Below are positions 24,648 through 34,913 of a stretch of DNA of 64,000 nt, piece after piece. Every line of letters starts with the position of its first letter. The first letter of the stretch is position 1. The DNA comes from Streptomyces sp. DvalAA-43 (GTDB lineage Bacteria > Actinomycetota > Actinomycetes > Streptomycetales > Streptomycetaceae): the NCBI RefSeq assembly GCF_900091725.1, contig NZ_FMBW01000037.1:62001-126000 (forward strand), written 5' to 3'. Under the pieces are notes generated by a model that worked only from the letters and a program-made list of their open reading frames with translations, searched no databases and was not told the origin of the DNA. A program made the translations under genes and the position numbers.

Positions 24648-26267
24648 TCACCGCGCCCGCTCCACCCTCCGCTCGTCCCACACCGGCTCCGTCGTCTCGC
24701 GTACGACGCCGTCCGAGCCGAACACCAGATAGCGGTCGAAGGACTTCGCGAACCAGCGGTCGTGCGTGACGGCCATCACGGTCCCCTCGTAGACCTCCAG
24801 ACCATCCTGGAGCGCCTCGGCCGACTCCAGGTCCAGGTTGTCCGTCGGCTCGTCCAGCAGCAGAGCGGTCGTACCGGCCAGCTCCAGGAGCAGGATCTGG
24901 AACCGCGCCTGCTGCCCGCCGGACAGCTTCTCGAAGGGCTGGTCGCCCTGGCGCTCCAGCTCGTAGCGGCGCAGCACGGACATCGCCCCGCCGCGGTCCT
25001 TGGCATGCTCGGTCCAGAGGATCTCGACGAGCGTCTTGCCCAGCAGCTCCGGGTGGGCGTGGGTCTGCGCGAAGTGCCCCGGGACGACCCGTGCCCCGAG
25101 CTTCCACTCCCCCGTGTGCGCGACCGGCTCACCCGCGAGGAGCCGCAGGAAGTGCGACTTCCCCGAGCCGTTCGAGCCGAGGACGGCGACCCGTTCGCCG
25201 TAGAAGATCTCCAGGTCGAACGGCTTCATCAGCCCGGTCAGCTCAAGGTTCTTGCAGGTCACCGCCCGCACCCCGGTCCGGCCGCCGCGCAGCCGCATCC
25301 TGATGTCCTGCTCGCGCGGCGGCTCCGGCGGCGGGCCCGCGTCCTCGAACTTCTTGAAGCGGGTCTGCATCGCCCGGTAGCGGGACGCCATGTCGGGGCT
25401 GATCGCCGCCTGCTGCCGCAGCCGGTGGACCAGCGCCTTCAGCCGGGCGTGCTCCTCCTCCCAGCGCCGCAGCAGCTCCTCGAACCGGGCGAACCGGTCC
25501 TTGCGAGCCTGGTGGTACGTGTCGAAGCCGGCGCCGTGCACCCATACGTCGCTGCCCGCCGGGCTCGGCTCCACACTGACGATCTTCTCGGCGGCCCTGG
25601 ACAGCAGCTCGCGGTCGTGGGAGACGAAGAGGACCGTCTTGCGGGTCTCCTTGAGCTTCTCCTCCAGCCACCGCTTGCCGGGCACGTCGAGGTAGTTGTC
25701 CGGCTCGTCGAGCAGCAGCACCTCGTCGGGGCCTCGCAGCAGCGCCTCCAGCACCAGCCGCTTCTGCTCACCGCCGGACAGCGTGCGCACCTCGCGCCAC
25801 TGCGCCTTCTCGTACGGGACACCGAGCGCGGCCGTGGTGCACATGTCCCACACCGTCTCGGCCTCGTAGCCGCGGGCCTCCGCCCAGTCGCTCAGGGCCT
25901 GCGCGTACTTCATCTGCGCGGCCTCGTCGTCGACGGTGAGGATCAGCTCCTCGGCCCGGTCGACCGCCAGGGCCGCCTCCCGGATGCGCGGCTGGGAGAC
26001 GGAGACCAGCAGGTCCCGCACCGTGCGTTCGTCCCGCACGGAGCCCACGAACTGCTGCATCACCCCGAGCCCGCCGCTCACCGAGACGGAACCGCCGTGC
26101 GGCTGGAGGTCCCCGGCGAGCAGTCTGAGCAACGTCGTCTTACCGGCCCCGTTGGCCCCCACGAGTGCGACGACGGCCCCGTCCGCCACCCGGAACGAAG
26201 CATCGCCGAGCAGCACCCGCCCGTCCGGTAGGTAGTACTCCAGATGGCCCGCTTCAAGATGTCCCAT
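24648..26267 (-). CDS. ABC-F family ATPase (ribosome-associated type)
   Basis: This protein of 539 residues has two ABC domains and no membrane helices. The first has Walker A GANGAGKTT (37-45) and signature LSGGEQKR with LLLDEPDNYLD. The second has GSNGSGKSH and LSGGQQARFQILL with LLLDEPTDNLD. The linker between them (about 240-310) is helical and charged, like the ABC-F P-site-tRNA-interaction motif. Such proteins act on ribosomes, as translation factors or antibiotic-protection proteins. This one has no specific resistance signature that I recognise. ATG 26267 is chosen. A promoter is so close that the mRNA may be leaderless. Confidence 0.9.
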   Translation of the reverse strand: MGHLEAGHLEYYLPDGRVLLGDASFRVADGAVVALVGANGAGKTTLLRLLAGDLQPHGGSVSVSGGLGVMQQFVGSVRDERTVRDLLVSVSQPRIREAALAVDRAEELILTVDDEAAQMKYAQALSDWAEARGYEAETVWDMCTTAALGVPYEKAQWREVRTLSGGEQKRLVLEALLRGPDEVLLLDEPDNYLDVPGKRWLEEKLKETRKTVLFVSHDRELLSRAAEKIVSVEPSPAGSDVWVHGAGFDTYHQARKDRFARFEELLRRWEEEHARLKALVHRLRQQAAISPDMASRYRAMQTRFKKFEDAGPPPEPPREQDIRMRLRGGRTGVRAVTCKNLELTGLMKPFDLEIFYGERVAVLGSNGSGKSHFLRLLAGEPVAHTGEWKLGARVVPGHFAQTHAHPELLGKTLVEILWTEHAKDRGGAMSVLRRYELERQGDQPFEKLSGGQQARFQILLLELAGTTALLLDEPTDNLDLESAEALQDGLEVYEGTVMAVTHDRWFAKSFDRYLVFGSDGVVRETTEPVWDERRVERAR

Positions 26268-26273
26268 GACAGC

Positions 26274-26303
26274 ATTGTCACGGCCCGCGAAGCCCTGGCC
26301 CAA
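26274..26303 (-). promoter_or_regulatory. Candidate leaderless promoter of the ABC-F gene
   Basis: On the minus strand TTGGGC (26298-26303) and GACAAT (26274-26279) are 18 bases apart. The -10 ends only seven bases before the ATG, so a transcript starting at the usual distance would begin at or within a base or two of the start codon. No ribosome-binding site is visible. Confidence 0.45.
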
Positions 26304-26333
26304 CCGGTTTACGTCTCCTCTAGGATGCGCGGC

Positions 26334-27185
26334 ATGAGCTTTGGGGATGGGGGGCCCTCCTGGGGGCCCGGGGGCGGACAGACTCCGGACTGGGCTGCGC
26401 TGGCCGACGAGTCCGCCGCGCGCAACCGGCGCAAGAAGTGGCTGATGATCGGCGGCGGTGTGCTCGCCACCGCGGCGATCGGCGCGATCGTGGCCACGGC
26501 GGTCATCTCGACCAACAAGCACAACGGCGACAACTCCGGCAAGAACGCGAGCGAACTGCCCGCGCCGACCGACCTGCCGGACGAGACGGCCGAGCCCGAG
26601 CCGTCCTTCTCCTCGGTGGCCCCGCCGCCCCCGCCGGACCCGAAGGACTACGTCTCCGACCCGAAGAAGGACCGGGCGCCGATCACCGTCGACGCGTTCT
26701 TCCCCGGCAAGAAGCTGACGATGGGCGACCGTGTCTACGTCAAGGGCGCGACGCAGCAGACGAAGAACTGCGCCGCGACCACGAAGGGCGCACTCGGCTC
26801 GATCCTGGTGAACAACGACTGCGACCAGGTCGTCCGGGCCACGTACAGCAAGGACGGCATCGCCGTCACCATCGGCATCGCGGTCTTCCCGACGGAGGCG
26901 CGGGCCAAGAAGGCGGCCCGGCAGTCGAGCGGCAGCATCGCCACGCTGAGCGGCGCGGGCGTGCCGGCCTTCTGCCCGCCCGGCTCGGTCTGCCGCCGCA
27001 CCTCCAACTCCTACGGCCGCTACGCCTACTTCGCCATCAGCGGGTTCACCAACGGCAAGAGCGTCACCACCGCCGACAAGAACGTCTACGCCACCGGCGA
27101 CGACCTGACGGACTTCACATTCCGTCAGATCCGCCGCCGCGGCGAGCTCCAGGCCTCGGCCGCGGCCACCGCACAGCCCGGCTGA
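26334..27185 (+). CDS. Membrane-anchored protein of unknown function
   Basis: The 283 residues start at ATG 26334 (ATG 26325 is possible). The N-terminus is Gly/Pro-rich (MSFGDGGPSWGPGGG). One membrane helix follows the basic RNRRKK (about 32-54), so the rest is outside the cell. A Pro/Glu linker (75-105) precedes a domain of about 170 residues with NCAATTKGALGSILVNNDCDQVVRATYS. It also contains FCPPGSVCRRTSNS; the four Cys suggest two disulphides. I do not recognise the domain. It is divergent from the ABC-F gene and convergent with truA. Confidence 0.8.
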   Translation: MSFGDGGPSWGPGGGQTPDWAALADESAARNRRKKWLMIGGGVLATAAIGAIVATAVISTNKHNGDNSGKNASELPAPTDLPDETAEPEPSFSSVAPPPPPDPKDYVSDPKKDRAPITVDAFFPGKKLTMGDRVYVKGATQQTKNCAATTKGALGSILVNNDCDQVVRATYSKDGIAVTIGIAVFPTEARAKKAARQSSGSIATLSGAGVPAFCPPGSVCRRTSNSYGRYAYFAISGFTNGKSVTTADKNVYATGDDLTDFTFRQIRRRGELQASAAATAQPG

Positions 27186-27228
27186 CGGGCCGCGTCCGCC
27201 CGTCGCCCCGACCGGACGCTCCCGTGCC

Positions 27229-28098
27229 TCAGCAGCAGCCCCCGCCGCCGTCCCCCGCGCCGGGAAGCGTGCGCACATTGCGCGCCTCCCGGGCGCGGGC
27301 GGCCAGCAACTCATCGGCCGGGTAGGCCACTTCCTCCAGCGTCAGCCCGTGCGGCCGCACCACGTGTACCCCGGGGTCCCGGACCCGGGCCGCGAGCACC
27401 TGGGCCGGCCACTCGGCCGGCCGGCGCCCGTCCCCGACGAAGAGCGCCGCGCCGATCAGCGCGCGGACCATGTTGTGGCAGAACGCGTCCGCCTGCACGG
27501 TCGCCGTGAGGATCCCGGTCGCCCCGTCCCGTACCCAGCTCAGCTTCTGCAGCGTACGGATGGTCGTCGCGCCCTCGCGCTTCTTGCAGTACGCGGCGAA
27601 GTCGTGCTCCCCGGCCATCCGGGCGGCCGCCTCGTTCATGGCGTCCAGGTCCAACGGCCGGTCGTGCCACAGCACATGACCGCGCACCAGTGGATCCACC
27701 CCGCCGGGGCGATCGGCGACGCGGTAGGCGTAACGGCGCCACAGCGCGGAGAACCGCGCGTTGAAACCGGCGGGCGCCGGTGCGATCCGCCAGATCCGTA
27801 CATCGGGCGCCATCCGCCCGGCCATCCGCCGCAGCAGCTTGTCCCCGTGCTCGGCCCACACCTCGTCCGGCAGATCGACATGCGCGACCTGGCCCCGGGC
27901 GTGCACCCCGGCATCGGTCCGCCCGGCCACGGTCAGGTCGTACGTCCGCGAGGACCGGGTCACGGTCCGCAGCGCGTCCTCGATCTCCCCCTGGACGGTC
28001 CGCCTGGAGGTCTGCTTCGCCCAGCCCGAGAAGTCCTTGCCGTCGTACGCCAGGTCCAGCCGCACCCGTACGAAGCCGGGCTCCACGTCGTCACTCAC
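27229..28098 (-). CDS. truA: tRNA pseudouridine(38-40) synthase TruA
   Basis: TruA makes pseudouridine at positions 38-40 of the anticodon arm. GTG 28098 (after AAGGA) gives 289 residues, the usual length. Motifs are [17 protein letters not shown], the catalytic [16 protein letters not shown] (Asp), RYAYRV and [17 protein letters not shown]. The C-terminus is unusual in ending with GGGGCC. It follows rplQ after a terminator hairpin, so it is expected at lower level than the alpha operon. Confidence 0.96.
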   Translation of the reverse strand: MSDDVEPGFVRVRLDLAYDGKDFSGWAKQTSRRTVQGEIEDALRTVTRSSRTYDLTVAGRTDAGVHARGQVAHVDLPDEVWAEHGDKLLRRMAGRMAPDVRIWRIAPAPAGFNARFSALWRRYAYRVADRPGGVDPLVRGHVLWHDRPLDLDAMNEAAARMAGEHDFAAYCKKREGATTIRTLQKLSWVRDGATGILTATVQADAFCHNMVRALIGAALFVGDGRRPAEWPAQVLAARVRDPGVHVVRPHGLTLEEVAYPADELLAARAREARNVRTLPGAGDGGGGCC

Positions 28099-28139
28099 CC
28101 AAGGGTCCTTTTCCGCAGCTGCTCGCAGGTACATACGGA

Positions 28140-28177
28140 ACGGGCCCGCACCGCCCCGAAGGGTGATGCGGGCCCGT
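28140..28177 (-). terminator. Terminator after rplQ
   Basis: CGGGCCCGCA (28141-28150) and TGCGGGCCCG (28167-28176) form a perfect stem, with one more A-T pair outside. It lies 19 bases past the rplQ stop and before the truA start. Confidence 0.8.
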
Positions 28178-28195
28178 CCAGTGGTCTCAGAACGC

Positions 28196-28696
28196 TCAGG
28201 CGTCCTTGGACTCGGCGTCGTCGGCCGGCTTGGCGTCCTCGACGGTCTCGGCCGGAGCCTCGTCCTTCTTGAGGGCGTCTTCCTTGACCGCACGCTTCGT
28301 GGCGGCCTCGGCCTCACCGGTGGCCTGCTGGGCCACGGTCAGCGCCTCGACCAGCTCGATGACCGCCATCGGGGCGTTGTCGCCACGACGGTTGCCGATC
28401 TTGGTGATGCGGGTGTAACCACCGGGGCGGTTCTCGTACCGCGGGGCGATCTCGGTGAAGAGCGTGTGCACGACGCCCTTGTCCGTGATCGACTGCAGCA
28501 CCAGGCGACGGTTGTGGATGTCGCCCTTCTTCGCCTTGGTGATGAAACGCTCGGCGACCGGACGCAGGCGACGGGCCTTGGCCTCGGTCGTGGTGATGCG
28601 GCCGTGCTCGAACAGCGACTTCGCGAGGTTGTTGAGAAGAAGCTTCTCGTGCGCAGCGCTGCCGCCCAGACGGGCACCCTTGGCGGGCTGAGGCAT
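28196..28696 (-). CDS. rplQ: 50S ribosomal protein L17
   Basis: The 166 residues start at ATG 28696 ([34 protein letters not shown]), the family N-terminus. The core ends near residue 120. An acidic Lys/Glu/Ala tail of about 45 residues ([24 protein letters not shown]) follows, common in actinobacteria and absent from E. coli. It is the last gene of the rpsM-rpsK-rpoA-rplQ run. Confidence 0.97.
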   Translation of the reverse strand: MPQPAKGARLGGSAAHEKLLLNNLAKSLFEHGRITTTEAKARRLRPVAERFITKAKKGDIHNRRLVLQSITDKGVVHTLFTEIAPRYENRPGGYTRITKIGNRRGDNAPMAVIELVEALTVAQQATGEAEAATKRAVKEDALKKDEAPAETVEDAKPADDAESKDA

Positions 28697-28901
28697 GGTT
28701 TTTCTCCTTGTGTGCTGCACCGGCCGTATCAGGTACCGGTGTCAGTTCCCACGCGGCGGACGCCACGCGGAAGTCTTGGTCAGCCATACGCACCCGGCAT
28801 CGAGCCCCAGCCCGAAGATCAGGCGCGTCCGGCGATCGAGGACAGAGCCTCACCCCGGTCCGGGGCGCCCAGGAAACCCGGGCGCCCCGGCCGGAGGTGA
28901 A

Positions 28902-29924
28902 TCAGTACTGCTCGGTCTCCACGAAACCGGCGTCCGCGTCGTCGTCGGCGCCGAAGGCGTCCGCGGCGGCGGTCGGGTCGAAGCCGGGAGGCGAGTCCTT
29001 CAGCGCGAGGCCCATACCGGCCAGCTTCGCCTTGACCTCGTCGATCGACTTCGCACCGAAGTTGCGGATGTCGAGCAGGTCGGCCTCGGAACGAGCCACG
29101 AGCTCACCCACGGAGTGGATGCCCTCGCGCTTGAGGCAGTTGTACGAACGGACCGTGAGCTCCAGCTCCTCGATCGGCAGCGCCAGATCGGCGGCGAGCG
29201 CGGCGTCCGTCGGGGACGGGCCCATGTCGATGCCCTCGGCGTCGATGTTGAGCTCGCGCGCCAGACCGAACAGCTCGACCAGGGTCTTACCGGCCGACGC
29301 CATGGCGTCACGGGGACGCATGGCCTGCTTGGTCTCGACGTCGACGATCAGCTTGTCGAAGTCGGTGCGCTGCTCGACACGGGTCGCCTCGACCTTGTAC
29401 GTGACCTTGAGCACCGGCGAGTAGATGGAGTCGACCGGGATCCGGCCGATCTCCTGGCCCACCTGCTTGTTCTGGACGGCGGAGACGTAGCCGCGACCGC
29501 GCTCGACGGTCAGCTCCATCTCCAGCTTGCCCTTGCCGTTGAGCGTGGCCAGGACCAGGTCCGGGTTGTGTACCTCGACACCGGCCGGCGGGGCGATGTC
29601 GGCAGCGGTGACCAGGCCGGGACCCTGCTTGCGCAGGTACATCACGACCGGCTCGTCGTGCTCCGAGGAGACGACCAGCTGCTTGATGTTGAGGATGAGG
29701 TCGGTGACGTCCTCCTTGACGCCCGGCACGGTGGTGAACTCGTGCAGGACACCGTCGATCCGGATGCTGGTGACAGCGGCACCGGGGATCGAGGAGAGGA
29801 GCGTACGGCGGAGGGAGTTGCCGAGGGTGTAGCCGAAGCCCGGCTCCAGCGGCTCGATGACGAACCGGGAGCGGAACTCGTCAACGACCTCTTCGGTCAG
29901 CGACGGACGCTGAGCGATAAGCAT
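28902..29924 (-). CDS. rpoA: RNA polymerase alpha subunit
   Basis: This 340-residue alpha subunit starts at ATG 29924 ([45 protein letters not shown]). The N-terminal domain dimerises and nucleates beta/beta-prime assembly. The C-terminal domain (about 250-310; [43 protein letters not shown]) contacts promoter DNA and activators. The acidic tail with [17 protein letters not shown] is typical of Streptomyces. GGAACGCAAC upstream supports the start. Confidence 0.98.
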   Translation of the reverse strand: MLIAQRPSLTEEVVDEFRSRFVIEPLEPGFGYTLGNSLRRTLLSSIPGAAVTSIRIDGVLHEFTTVPGVKEDVTDLILNIKQLVVSSEHDEPVVMYLRKQGPGLVTAADIAPPAGVEVHNPDLVLATLNGKGKLEMELTVERGRGYVSAVQNKQVGQEIGRIPVDSIYSPVLKVTYKVEATRVEQRTDFDKLIVDVETKQAMRPRDAMASAGKTLVELFGLARELNIDAEGIDMGPSPTDAALAADLALPIEELELTVRSYNCLKREGIHSVGELVARSEADLLDIRNFGAKSIDEVKAKLAGMGLALKDSPPGFDPTAAADAFGADDDADAGFVETEQY

Positions 29925-30057
29925 GTTGCGTTCCTTCAGTCGTGGGCGCCCACTATTTGACGCCCCCAGATACTGACAAGGGTACGGGCGGCACGACCCC
30001 GAAGGGGCCGTACCGCCCGGACCCACGAGCTACTGCGTGAAGCAGAGCCCGCAAAAA

Positions 30058-30462
30058 TCAGACGCGGCGACGCTTGGGCGGGCGGCATCCGTTGTGCGGG
30101 GTGGGGGTGACGTCCTGGATCGAACCGACCTCCAGGCCGGTGGCCTGGAGCGAACGGATCGCGGTCTCGCGGCCGGAGCCCGGACCCTTGACGAAGACGT
30201 CAACCTTGCGCATGCCGTGCTCCTGCGCACGGCGGGCGGCCGACTCGGCGGCCATCTGCGCGGCGAAGGGGGTGGACTTGCGCGAGCCCTTGAAGCCGAC
30301 GTGGCCGGCGGAGGCCCAGGAGATCACGTTGCCCGAGGGGTCCGTGATCGAGACGATGGTGTTGTTGAACGTGCTCTTGATGTGCGCGTGGCCGTGAGCG
30401 ACGTTCTTCTTTTCCTTGCGACGCACCTTCTTGGCTGCGCCCTGACGACCCTTGGGGGGCAT
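30058..30462 (-). CDS. rpsK: 30S ribosomal protein S11
   Basis: S11 lies on the 30S platform near the mRNA exit. The 134 residues include [45 protein letters not shown] and the end [16 protein letters not shown]. It lies between rpsM and rpoA in the alpha operon. There is no separate rpsD (S4) here, unlike in E. coli. Confidence 0.98.
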   Translation of the reverse strand: MPPKGRQGAAKKVRRKEKKNVAHGHAHIKSTFNNTIVSITDPSGNVISWASAGHVGFKGSRKSTPFAAQMAAESAARRAQEHGMRKVDVFVKGPGSGRETAIRSLQATGLEVGSIQDVTPTPHNGCRPPKRRRV

Positions 30463-30567
30463 GTCTTGACTCCAGATGGAGAGGGGAGGTGATCGGTCCT
30501 ACAGCGAAGACCGCTGGTTGCTGCGGATGACCGGTGGCCCGGACAACCGCAGTGCGTCCGCTGAGGA

Positions 30568-30948
30568 CTACTTCTTGCCCGGCTTCTTCTTGCCGGCGAT
30601 CGCGCGACGCGGGCCCTTGCGGGTACGAGCGTTCGTGCTGGTGCGCTGGCCGTGGACCGGCAGGCCGCGGCGGTGACGCAGACCCTGGTAGCAGCCGATC
30701 TCGACCTTGCGGCGGATGTCGGCCTGGATCTCGCGACGGAGGTCACCCTCGGTGCGGAGGTTGGCGTCCACGTACTCGCGGATCTTGACCAGGTCCTCTT
30801 CGGCCAGGTCGCGAACGCGGGTGTTGGGGTTCACGCCCGTGGTGGCGAGAATCTCCTTGGACCGGGTGCGCCCGATACCGAAGACGTAGGTGAGGGCAAC
30901 CTCCACGCGCTTTTCGCGCGGGATGTCAACACCTGAAACGCGTGCCAT
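30568..30948 (-). CDS. rpsM: 30S ribosomal protein S13
   Basis: S13 makes the head bridge to the 50S and contacts P-site tRNA. The 126 residues start [28 protein letters not shown] and end in the basic tail KKPGKK after [23 protein letters not shown] gap of 194 bases to rpmJ contains an 8-bp hairpin (31005-31023), which could be an attenuator. Confidence 0.98.
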   Translation of the reverse strand: MARVSGVDIPREKRVEVALTYVFGIGRTRSKEILATTGVNPNTRVRDLAEEDLVKIREYVDANLRTEGDLRREIQADIRRKVEIGCYQGLRHRRGLPVHGQRTSTNARTRKGPRRAIAGKKKPGKK

Positions 30949-31142
30949 TCAATGGCTCCAGTTGTTCATTCGGGGGTCTTCCGCAGTGCCGCTCCCGACC
31001 GCCGACCTCTCGTGTCGAGAGGTGGTACGCCCGGGTCCCCGGCCCCCACCGGAGGTGTCGTCAGCCGAAGCTTGGACGGACTCTGCGTATGTACGTTTTA
31101 CGTGCGTCGCGCGAAGTACTGCGAGATGCAGGGGGTCGTGCG

Positions 31143-31256
31143 TCAGCCCTGGCGCTGCTTGTGGCGCAGGTTGTCGCAGATGACCATGACCCGACCGTGA
31201 CGGCGGATCACCTTGCACTTGTCGCAGATCTTCTTGACGCTCGGCTTGACCTTCAT
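31143..31256 (-). CDS. rpmJ: 50S ribosomal protein L36 (zinc-binding form)
   Basis: The gene has only 37 codons: [20 protein letters not shown] then [17 protein letters not shown]. Cys11, Cys14, Cys27 and His32 form the zinc site, so this is the C+ paralogue. Zinc-limited Streptomyces switch to a Cys-free copy elsewhere. It lies between infA and rpsM as usual. Confidence 0.97.
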   Translation of the reverse strand: MKVKPSVKKICDKCKVIRRHGRVMVICDNLRHKQRQG

Positions 31257-31316
31257 GGGATGTCAGGTTCTCCGGGTCAGTGCCGTCACCGCGCGGAAGC
31301 GAGGTGGAGGCAAGAT

Positions 31317-31538
31317 CTACTTGTAGCGGTAGACGATCCGGCCACGCGTCAGGTCGTACGGGGAGAGCTCCACGACGACCCGGTCATCCGGAAGGATTCG
31401 GATGTAGTGCATCCGCATCTTGCCGCTGATGTGCGCGAGGACCTTGTGACCGTTCTGGAGTTCCACCTTGAACATGGCGTTCGGGAGGGACTCGATCACG
31501 GTGCCCTCAATTTCGATGGCACCTTGCTTCTTGGCCAC
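31317..31538 (-). CDS. infA: Translation initiation factor IF-1
   Basis: This single OB-fold factor blocks the A site during initiation. GTG 31538 gives the family start [42 protein letters not shown] and the end RGRIVYRYK (73 residues). The 203 bases between map and infA hold a candidate -10 TAGACT (minus strand, 31619-31624) without a clear -35. Confidence 0.98.
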   Translation of the reverse strand: MAKKQGAIEIEGTVIESLPNAMFKVELQNGHKVLAHISGKMRMHYIRILPDDRVVVELSPYDLTRGRIVYRYK

Positions 31539-31741
31539 GCTTCGCCTTTCGAATCGGCTACCTTGATCGACTCTCGGCAACGTATGTGGACACACTGATG
31601 CACGACAGCCGACGAGTCAGTCTACGTCAGCGGACCCCAAAAGACGAATCCGTCAAGTTTGCCCAGCCGAGGAGATCCTTAGACCTCCACGAGCGGGCCG
31701 GATCCCCCGCCCGGCTCAGCCGATGGGGTCTCCCCTGGTCC

Positions 31742-32584
31742 TTAAGACCTCGGGCAAGGGTCGGGCGCCGCCTCCACGCCGTACTGCGCGAGCTTCGCCC
31801 TGCCGCAGTCGGGGGCGGTCAGGACCAGCGGGCCCTGCTCGGTGAGGGCGATCGAGTGCTCCCAGTGGGAGGACCAGGTGCCGTCCGTCGTGATGACGGT
31901 CCAGTCGTCCTGGAGCACCTCGGTCTGCGCCGTACCGAGCGAGACCATCGGCTCGATGGCCAGGCAGACGCCGGGGACGAGCTTGATGCCCTTGCCGCGC
32001 TTGCGGGCGACATAGTTCAGCAGGTGCGGGTCCATGTGCATCTCGGTGCCGATGCCGTGGCCGCCGTAGTCCTCGATGATCCCGTACTTGCCGGTCGCGG
32101 GGCGGGGCTGGCGGCGGATGTAGGACTCGATCGCCTTGGAGATGTCGACGAGGCGGTTGTTCACCTTCATCGCGGCGATACCGGCCCACATGGACTCCTC
32201 GGTCACCCGGGAGAGCTCGACCAGCTCCGGAGCGTGACCGGTGCCCACGAAGGCCGTGTACGCGGCGTCGCCGTGCCAGCCGTCGACGATCGCGCCGGCG
32301 TCGATGGAGATGATGTCGCCGTCCTTGAGGACGGTCTTGTCGTCCGGGATGCCGTGGACGACGACCTCGTTGACCGAGGTGCAGATGGTCGCGGGGAACC
32401 CGCCGTACCCGAGGAAGTTCGACTTCGCGCCGTGGTCGGCGATCACCTTGCGGGCGACCTGGTCCAGGTCCAGCGTGGTGGCGCCGGGCACCGCCGCCTC
32501 GCGGGTGGCCGCGTGAATGGCAGCGACCACCAGCCCCGCCTCGCGCATCTTCGCGATCTGCTCGGGGGTCTTGATCTGCACCAT
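31742..32584 (-). CDS. map: Methionine aminopeptidase, type I
   Basis: This enzyme removes the initiator Met from nascent proteins using a dinuclear metal centre. ATG 32584 gives 280 residues. Metal ligands are visible as ISIDAGAIVDGWHGDAAYTAF (two Asp), GGHGIGTEMHMDP (His), CLAIEPM (Glu) and TWSSHWEHSIALTE (Glu). It lies between adk-secY and infA, with a strong terminator separating it from adk. Confidence 0.98.
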   Translation of the reverse strand: MVQIKTPEQIAKMREAGLVVAAIHAATREAAVPGATTLDLDQVARKVIADHGAKSNFLGYGGFPATICTSVNEVVVHGIPDDKTVLKDGDIISIDAGAIVDGWHGDAAYTAFVGTGHAPELVELSRVTEESMWAGIAAMKVNNRLVDISKAIESYIRRQPRPATGKYGIIEDYGGHGIGTEMHMDPHLLNYVARKRGKGIKLVPGVCLAIEPMVSLGTAQTEVLQDDWTVITTDGTWSSHWEHSIALTEQGPLVLTAPDCGRAKLAQYGVEAAPDPCPRS

Positions 32585-32660
32585 TGCGCGGCGCCTCTCT
32601 GCGTCGGACTGCATCAAACGATGGTGTCTACGGCGTACTCACACAACGATACGGCGCAAA

Positions 32661-32698
32661 CAGTCGGCCGCGGCGCCCATGGACGCCGCGGCCGACTG
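32661..32698 (-). terminator. Terminator between adk and map
   Basis: A perfect 15-bp stem (32661-32675 with 32684-32698; arm CAGTCGGCCGCGGCG) and 8-base loop lie 25 bases past the adk stop. It marks the end of the secY-adk transcript. map and infA need either read-through or their own promoter. Confidence 0.88.
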
Positions 32699-32722
32699 CA
32701 CAAGTACTGCGGGGTTACACGC

Positions 32723-33379
32723 TCAGCCCTTGTCGGACTTGAGAGCCTCCATCGCCCGCTCGGTCACTTCGTCGACCTTGCCGAGCGCGGAGATGGTGAC
32801 CACCAGGTTCTGGGCCCGGTAGTAGTCGATGATCGGCTCGGTCTGCGTGTGGTAGACCTCCAGCCGGGTACGCACCGTCTCCTCGGTGTCGTCATCACGC
32901 TGGTACAGCTCGCCGCCGCAGACGTCGCAGACGCCCTCGGTCTTCGGCTGGTTGTACGTCACGTGGAAGACGTGCGAGCCGTCGTTCCGGCAGATCCGAC
33001 GGCCGGCGATGCGCTTGACCACCTCGTCCTCGGGGACCTCCAGGTCCAGGACCGCGTCGAGCTTGGTGCCCTCGTCCTTGAGCATGGCGTCAAGGGCCTC
33101 GGCCTGACCCACGTTGCGCGGGAAGCCGTCCAGCAGGAAGCCGTTCTCGGCGTCCGGCTGGGACATGCGGTCCTTGGCCATCCCGATGGTGACCTCGTCC
33201 GGCACCAACTGACCTGCGTCCATGAAGGCGCGGGCCTGCTTGCCAAGGTCGGTGCCCTGGCTGATGTTGGCACGGAAGAGATCGCCCGTGGAGATCTGCG
33301 GAATCGACAGGTTCTTGGCAAGGTACGCAGCCTGCGTTCCCTTGCCGGCACCGGGCGGCCCGACGAGGACGATTCTCAT
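32723..33379 (-). CDS. adk: Adenylate kinase
   Basis: This enzyme catalyses ATP + AMP to 2 ADP. The 218 residues start [21 protein letters not shown] at the ATG sharing a base with the secY stop (TGATG). The AMP-binding part is [10 protein letters not shown] and GFPRNVGQA. The long LID is [20 protein letters not shown] then [15 protein letters not shown]. It keeps three of the four zinc Cys, with Asp in place of the second, a known variant of the zinc-type lid. Confidence 0.98.
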   Translation of the reverse strand: MRIVLVGPPGAGKGTQAAYLAKNLSIPQISTGDLFRANISQGTDLGKQARAFMDAGQLVPDEVTIGMAKDRMSQPDAENGFLLDGFPRNVGQAEALDAMLKDEGTKLDAVLDLEVPEDEVVKRIAGRRICRNDGSHVFHVTYNQPKTEGVCDVCGGELYQRDDDTEETVRTRLEVYHTQTEPIIDYYRAQNLVVTISALGKVDEVTERAMEALKSDKG

Positions 33380-34698
33380 CAGCGGAGGAACCCTTCGTAA
33401 TTGCGCTGCTGGAGCTGACTCTCGATCTGCTTCACGGTCTCCAGCCCCACACCCACGATGATCAGGATGCTCGTCCCGCCGAACGGGAAGTTGGCGTTCG
33501 CACCACCGAAGCCGGCCAACGCCATCGTCGGCACAAGAGCGATCAGACCCAAGTACAGCGAGCCCGGCCAAGTGATCCTGTTGAGCACGTAGCTCAGGTA
33601 CTCGGCAGTAGGTCGACCAGCCCGGATACCCGGGATGAACCCACCATACTTCTTCATGTTGTCGGCGACTTCCTCGGGGTTGAACGAAATCGCCACATAG
33701 AAGAAGGCGAAGAAGACGATCAACAGGAAGTACGCCGTGATGTAGTACGGGTGGTCGCCCTTGACGAAGTTGTCCTTGATCCAGGTCGCCCAGCCTGCGG
33801 TGGAGTTGGAGAACTGGACGATCAGGGCGGGGATGTAGAGCAGCGAAGAAGCGAAGATGACGGGGATCACACCCGCCTGATTCACCTTCAGCGGAATGTA
33901 CGTCGAGGTACCGCCGTACGACCTGCGGCCGATCATGCGCTTCGCGTACTGCACCGGAATGCGGCGCTGGGCCTGCTCGACGAAGACGACGAGGCCGACC
34001 ATAACGAAGCCGATCAGGATGACGGTGCCGAATTCGATCCAGCCGTCGGCCAGCTTGCCGCTGGTCTTGATGGCCCACAGGGCGCCGGGGAAGCTGGCGG
34101 CGATCGAGATGAACATCAGGATCGACATGCCGTTGCCGATGCCGCGGTCGGTGATGAGCTCACCGAGCCACATCACGGCCGCGGTGCCCGCGGTCATCGT
34201 GATGACCATCACGATGGTCGTGAAGATCGACTGGTTCGGCACGATCTGGTCGGCGACCGGGCAGCCGCTGAAGAGGGCGCCGCTGGTGGCGGTGGCCACC
34301 AGGCCGGTGCCCTGGAGGATGGCGAGCGCGACGGTCAGATAACGCGTGTACTGCGTGATCTTGGCCTGGCCGGACTGCCCCTCCTTCTTGAGCGCCTCTA
34401 GTCGGGGAATCACCACGGTCAGCAGCTGAAGAATGATGCTGGCCGTGATGTACGGCATGATGCCGAGCGCGAAGATCGTGATCTGCAGCAGTGCACCACC
34501 GCTGAACATGTTCACCAGGCCGAAGAGGCTGTTGTTGCCCTTGCTGGCCTGATCAACACAGGTCTGGACGTTCTCGTAGCTCACTCCCGGTACCGGGATG
34601 TGTGCCCCGAGCCGATAGAGCACGATGATGCCGAGCGTGAAGAGCAGCTTCTTGCGCAGGTCGGGCGTCTTGAACGCCCGGGCGAACGCGGTGAGCAC
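33379..34698 (-). CDS. secY: Protein translocase channel SecY
   Basis: This central subunit of the Sec channel in the cytoplasmic membrane has ten predicted helices in 439 residues. The GTG start gives [38 protein letters not shown]. The plug and central region includes [32 protein letters not shown]. Cytoplasmic loops include [28 protein letters not shown]. It is coupled to adk by a one-base overlap. A terminator and a 215-base gap separate it from rplO. Confidence 0.98.
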   Translation of the reverse strand: MLTAFARAFKTPDLRKKLLFTLGIIVLYRLGAHIPVPGVSYENVQTCVDQASKGNNSLFGLVNMFSGGALLQITIFALGIMPYITASIILQLLTVVIPRLEALKKEGQSGQAKITQYTRYLTVALAILQGTGLVATATSGALFSGCPVADQIVPNQSIFTTIVMVITMTAGTAAVMWLGELITDRGIGNGMSILMFISIAASFPGALWAIKTSGKLADGWIEFGTVILIGFVMVGLVVFVEQAQRRIPVQYAKRMIGRRSYGGTSTYIPLKVNQAGVIPVIFASSLLYIPALIVQFSNSTAGWATWIKDNFVKGDHPYYITAYFLLIVFFAFFYVAISFNPEEVADNMKKYGGFIPGIRAGRPTAEYLSYVLNRITWPGSLYLGLIALVPTMALAGFGGANANFPFGGTSILIIVGVGLETVKQIESQLQQRNYEGFLR

Positions 34699-34854
34699 GG
34701 TGCCTCCTGCGACCCCCGCGCAAAGCGTAGAGGTGACGGTCTTGAGGATCGACGAATACGTAAACAGTCAAAGGTCCCCGGGCGGGTGCCCAGGGGTTAC
34801 CACACAACGACGCACGCCACCTTACCGGCGACCATGCCCCCCTAGGAACGACCA

Positions 34855-34888
34855 ACCGGGGATGCCCCATATGAGAGGCATCCCCGGT
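34855..34888 (-). terminator. Terminator after rplO
   Basis: ACCGGGGATGCC (34855-34866) and GGCATCCCCGGT (34877-34888) form a perfect 12-bp stem with a 10-base loop, 25 bases past the rplO stop. It splits the spc cluster from secY-adk, which must have its own promoter or use read-through. Confidence 0.82.
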
Positions 34889-34913
34889 CGGATGTTCAGG
34901 CCATCGAGTTGTC

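Noticed and set aside
31539..31741. Promoter for infA with TTGACG and TAGACT
   Set aside because: The two hexamers are 26 bases apart, too far for a single sigma-70-type promoter; only the -10 is noted.
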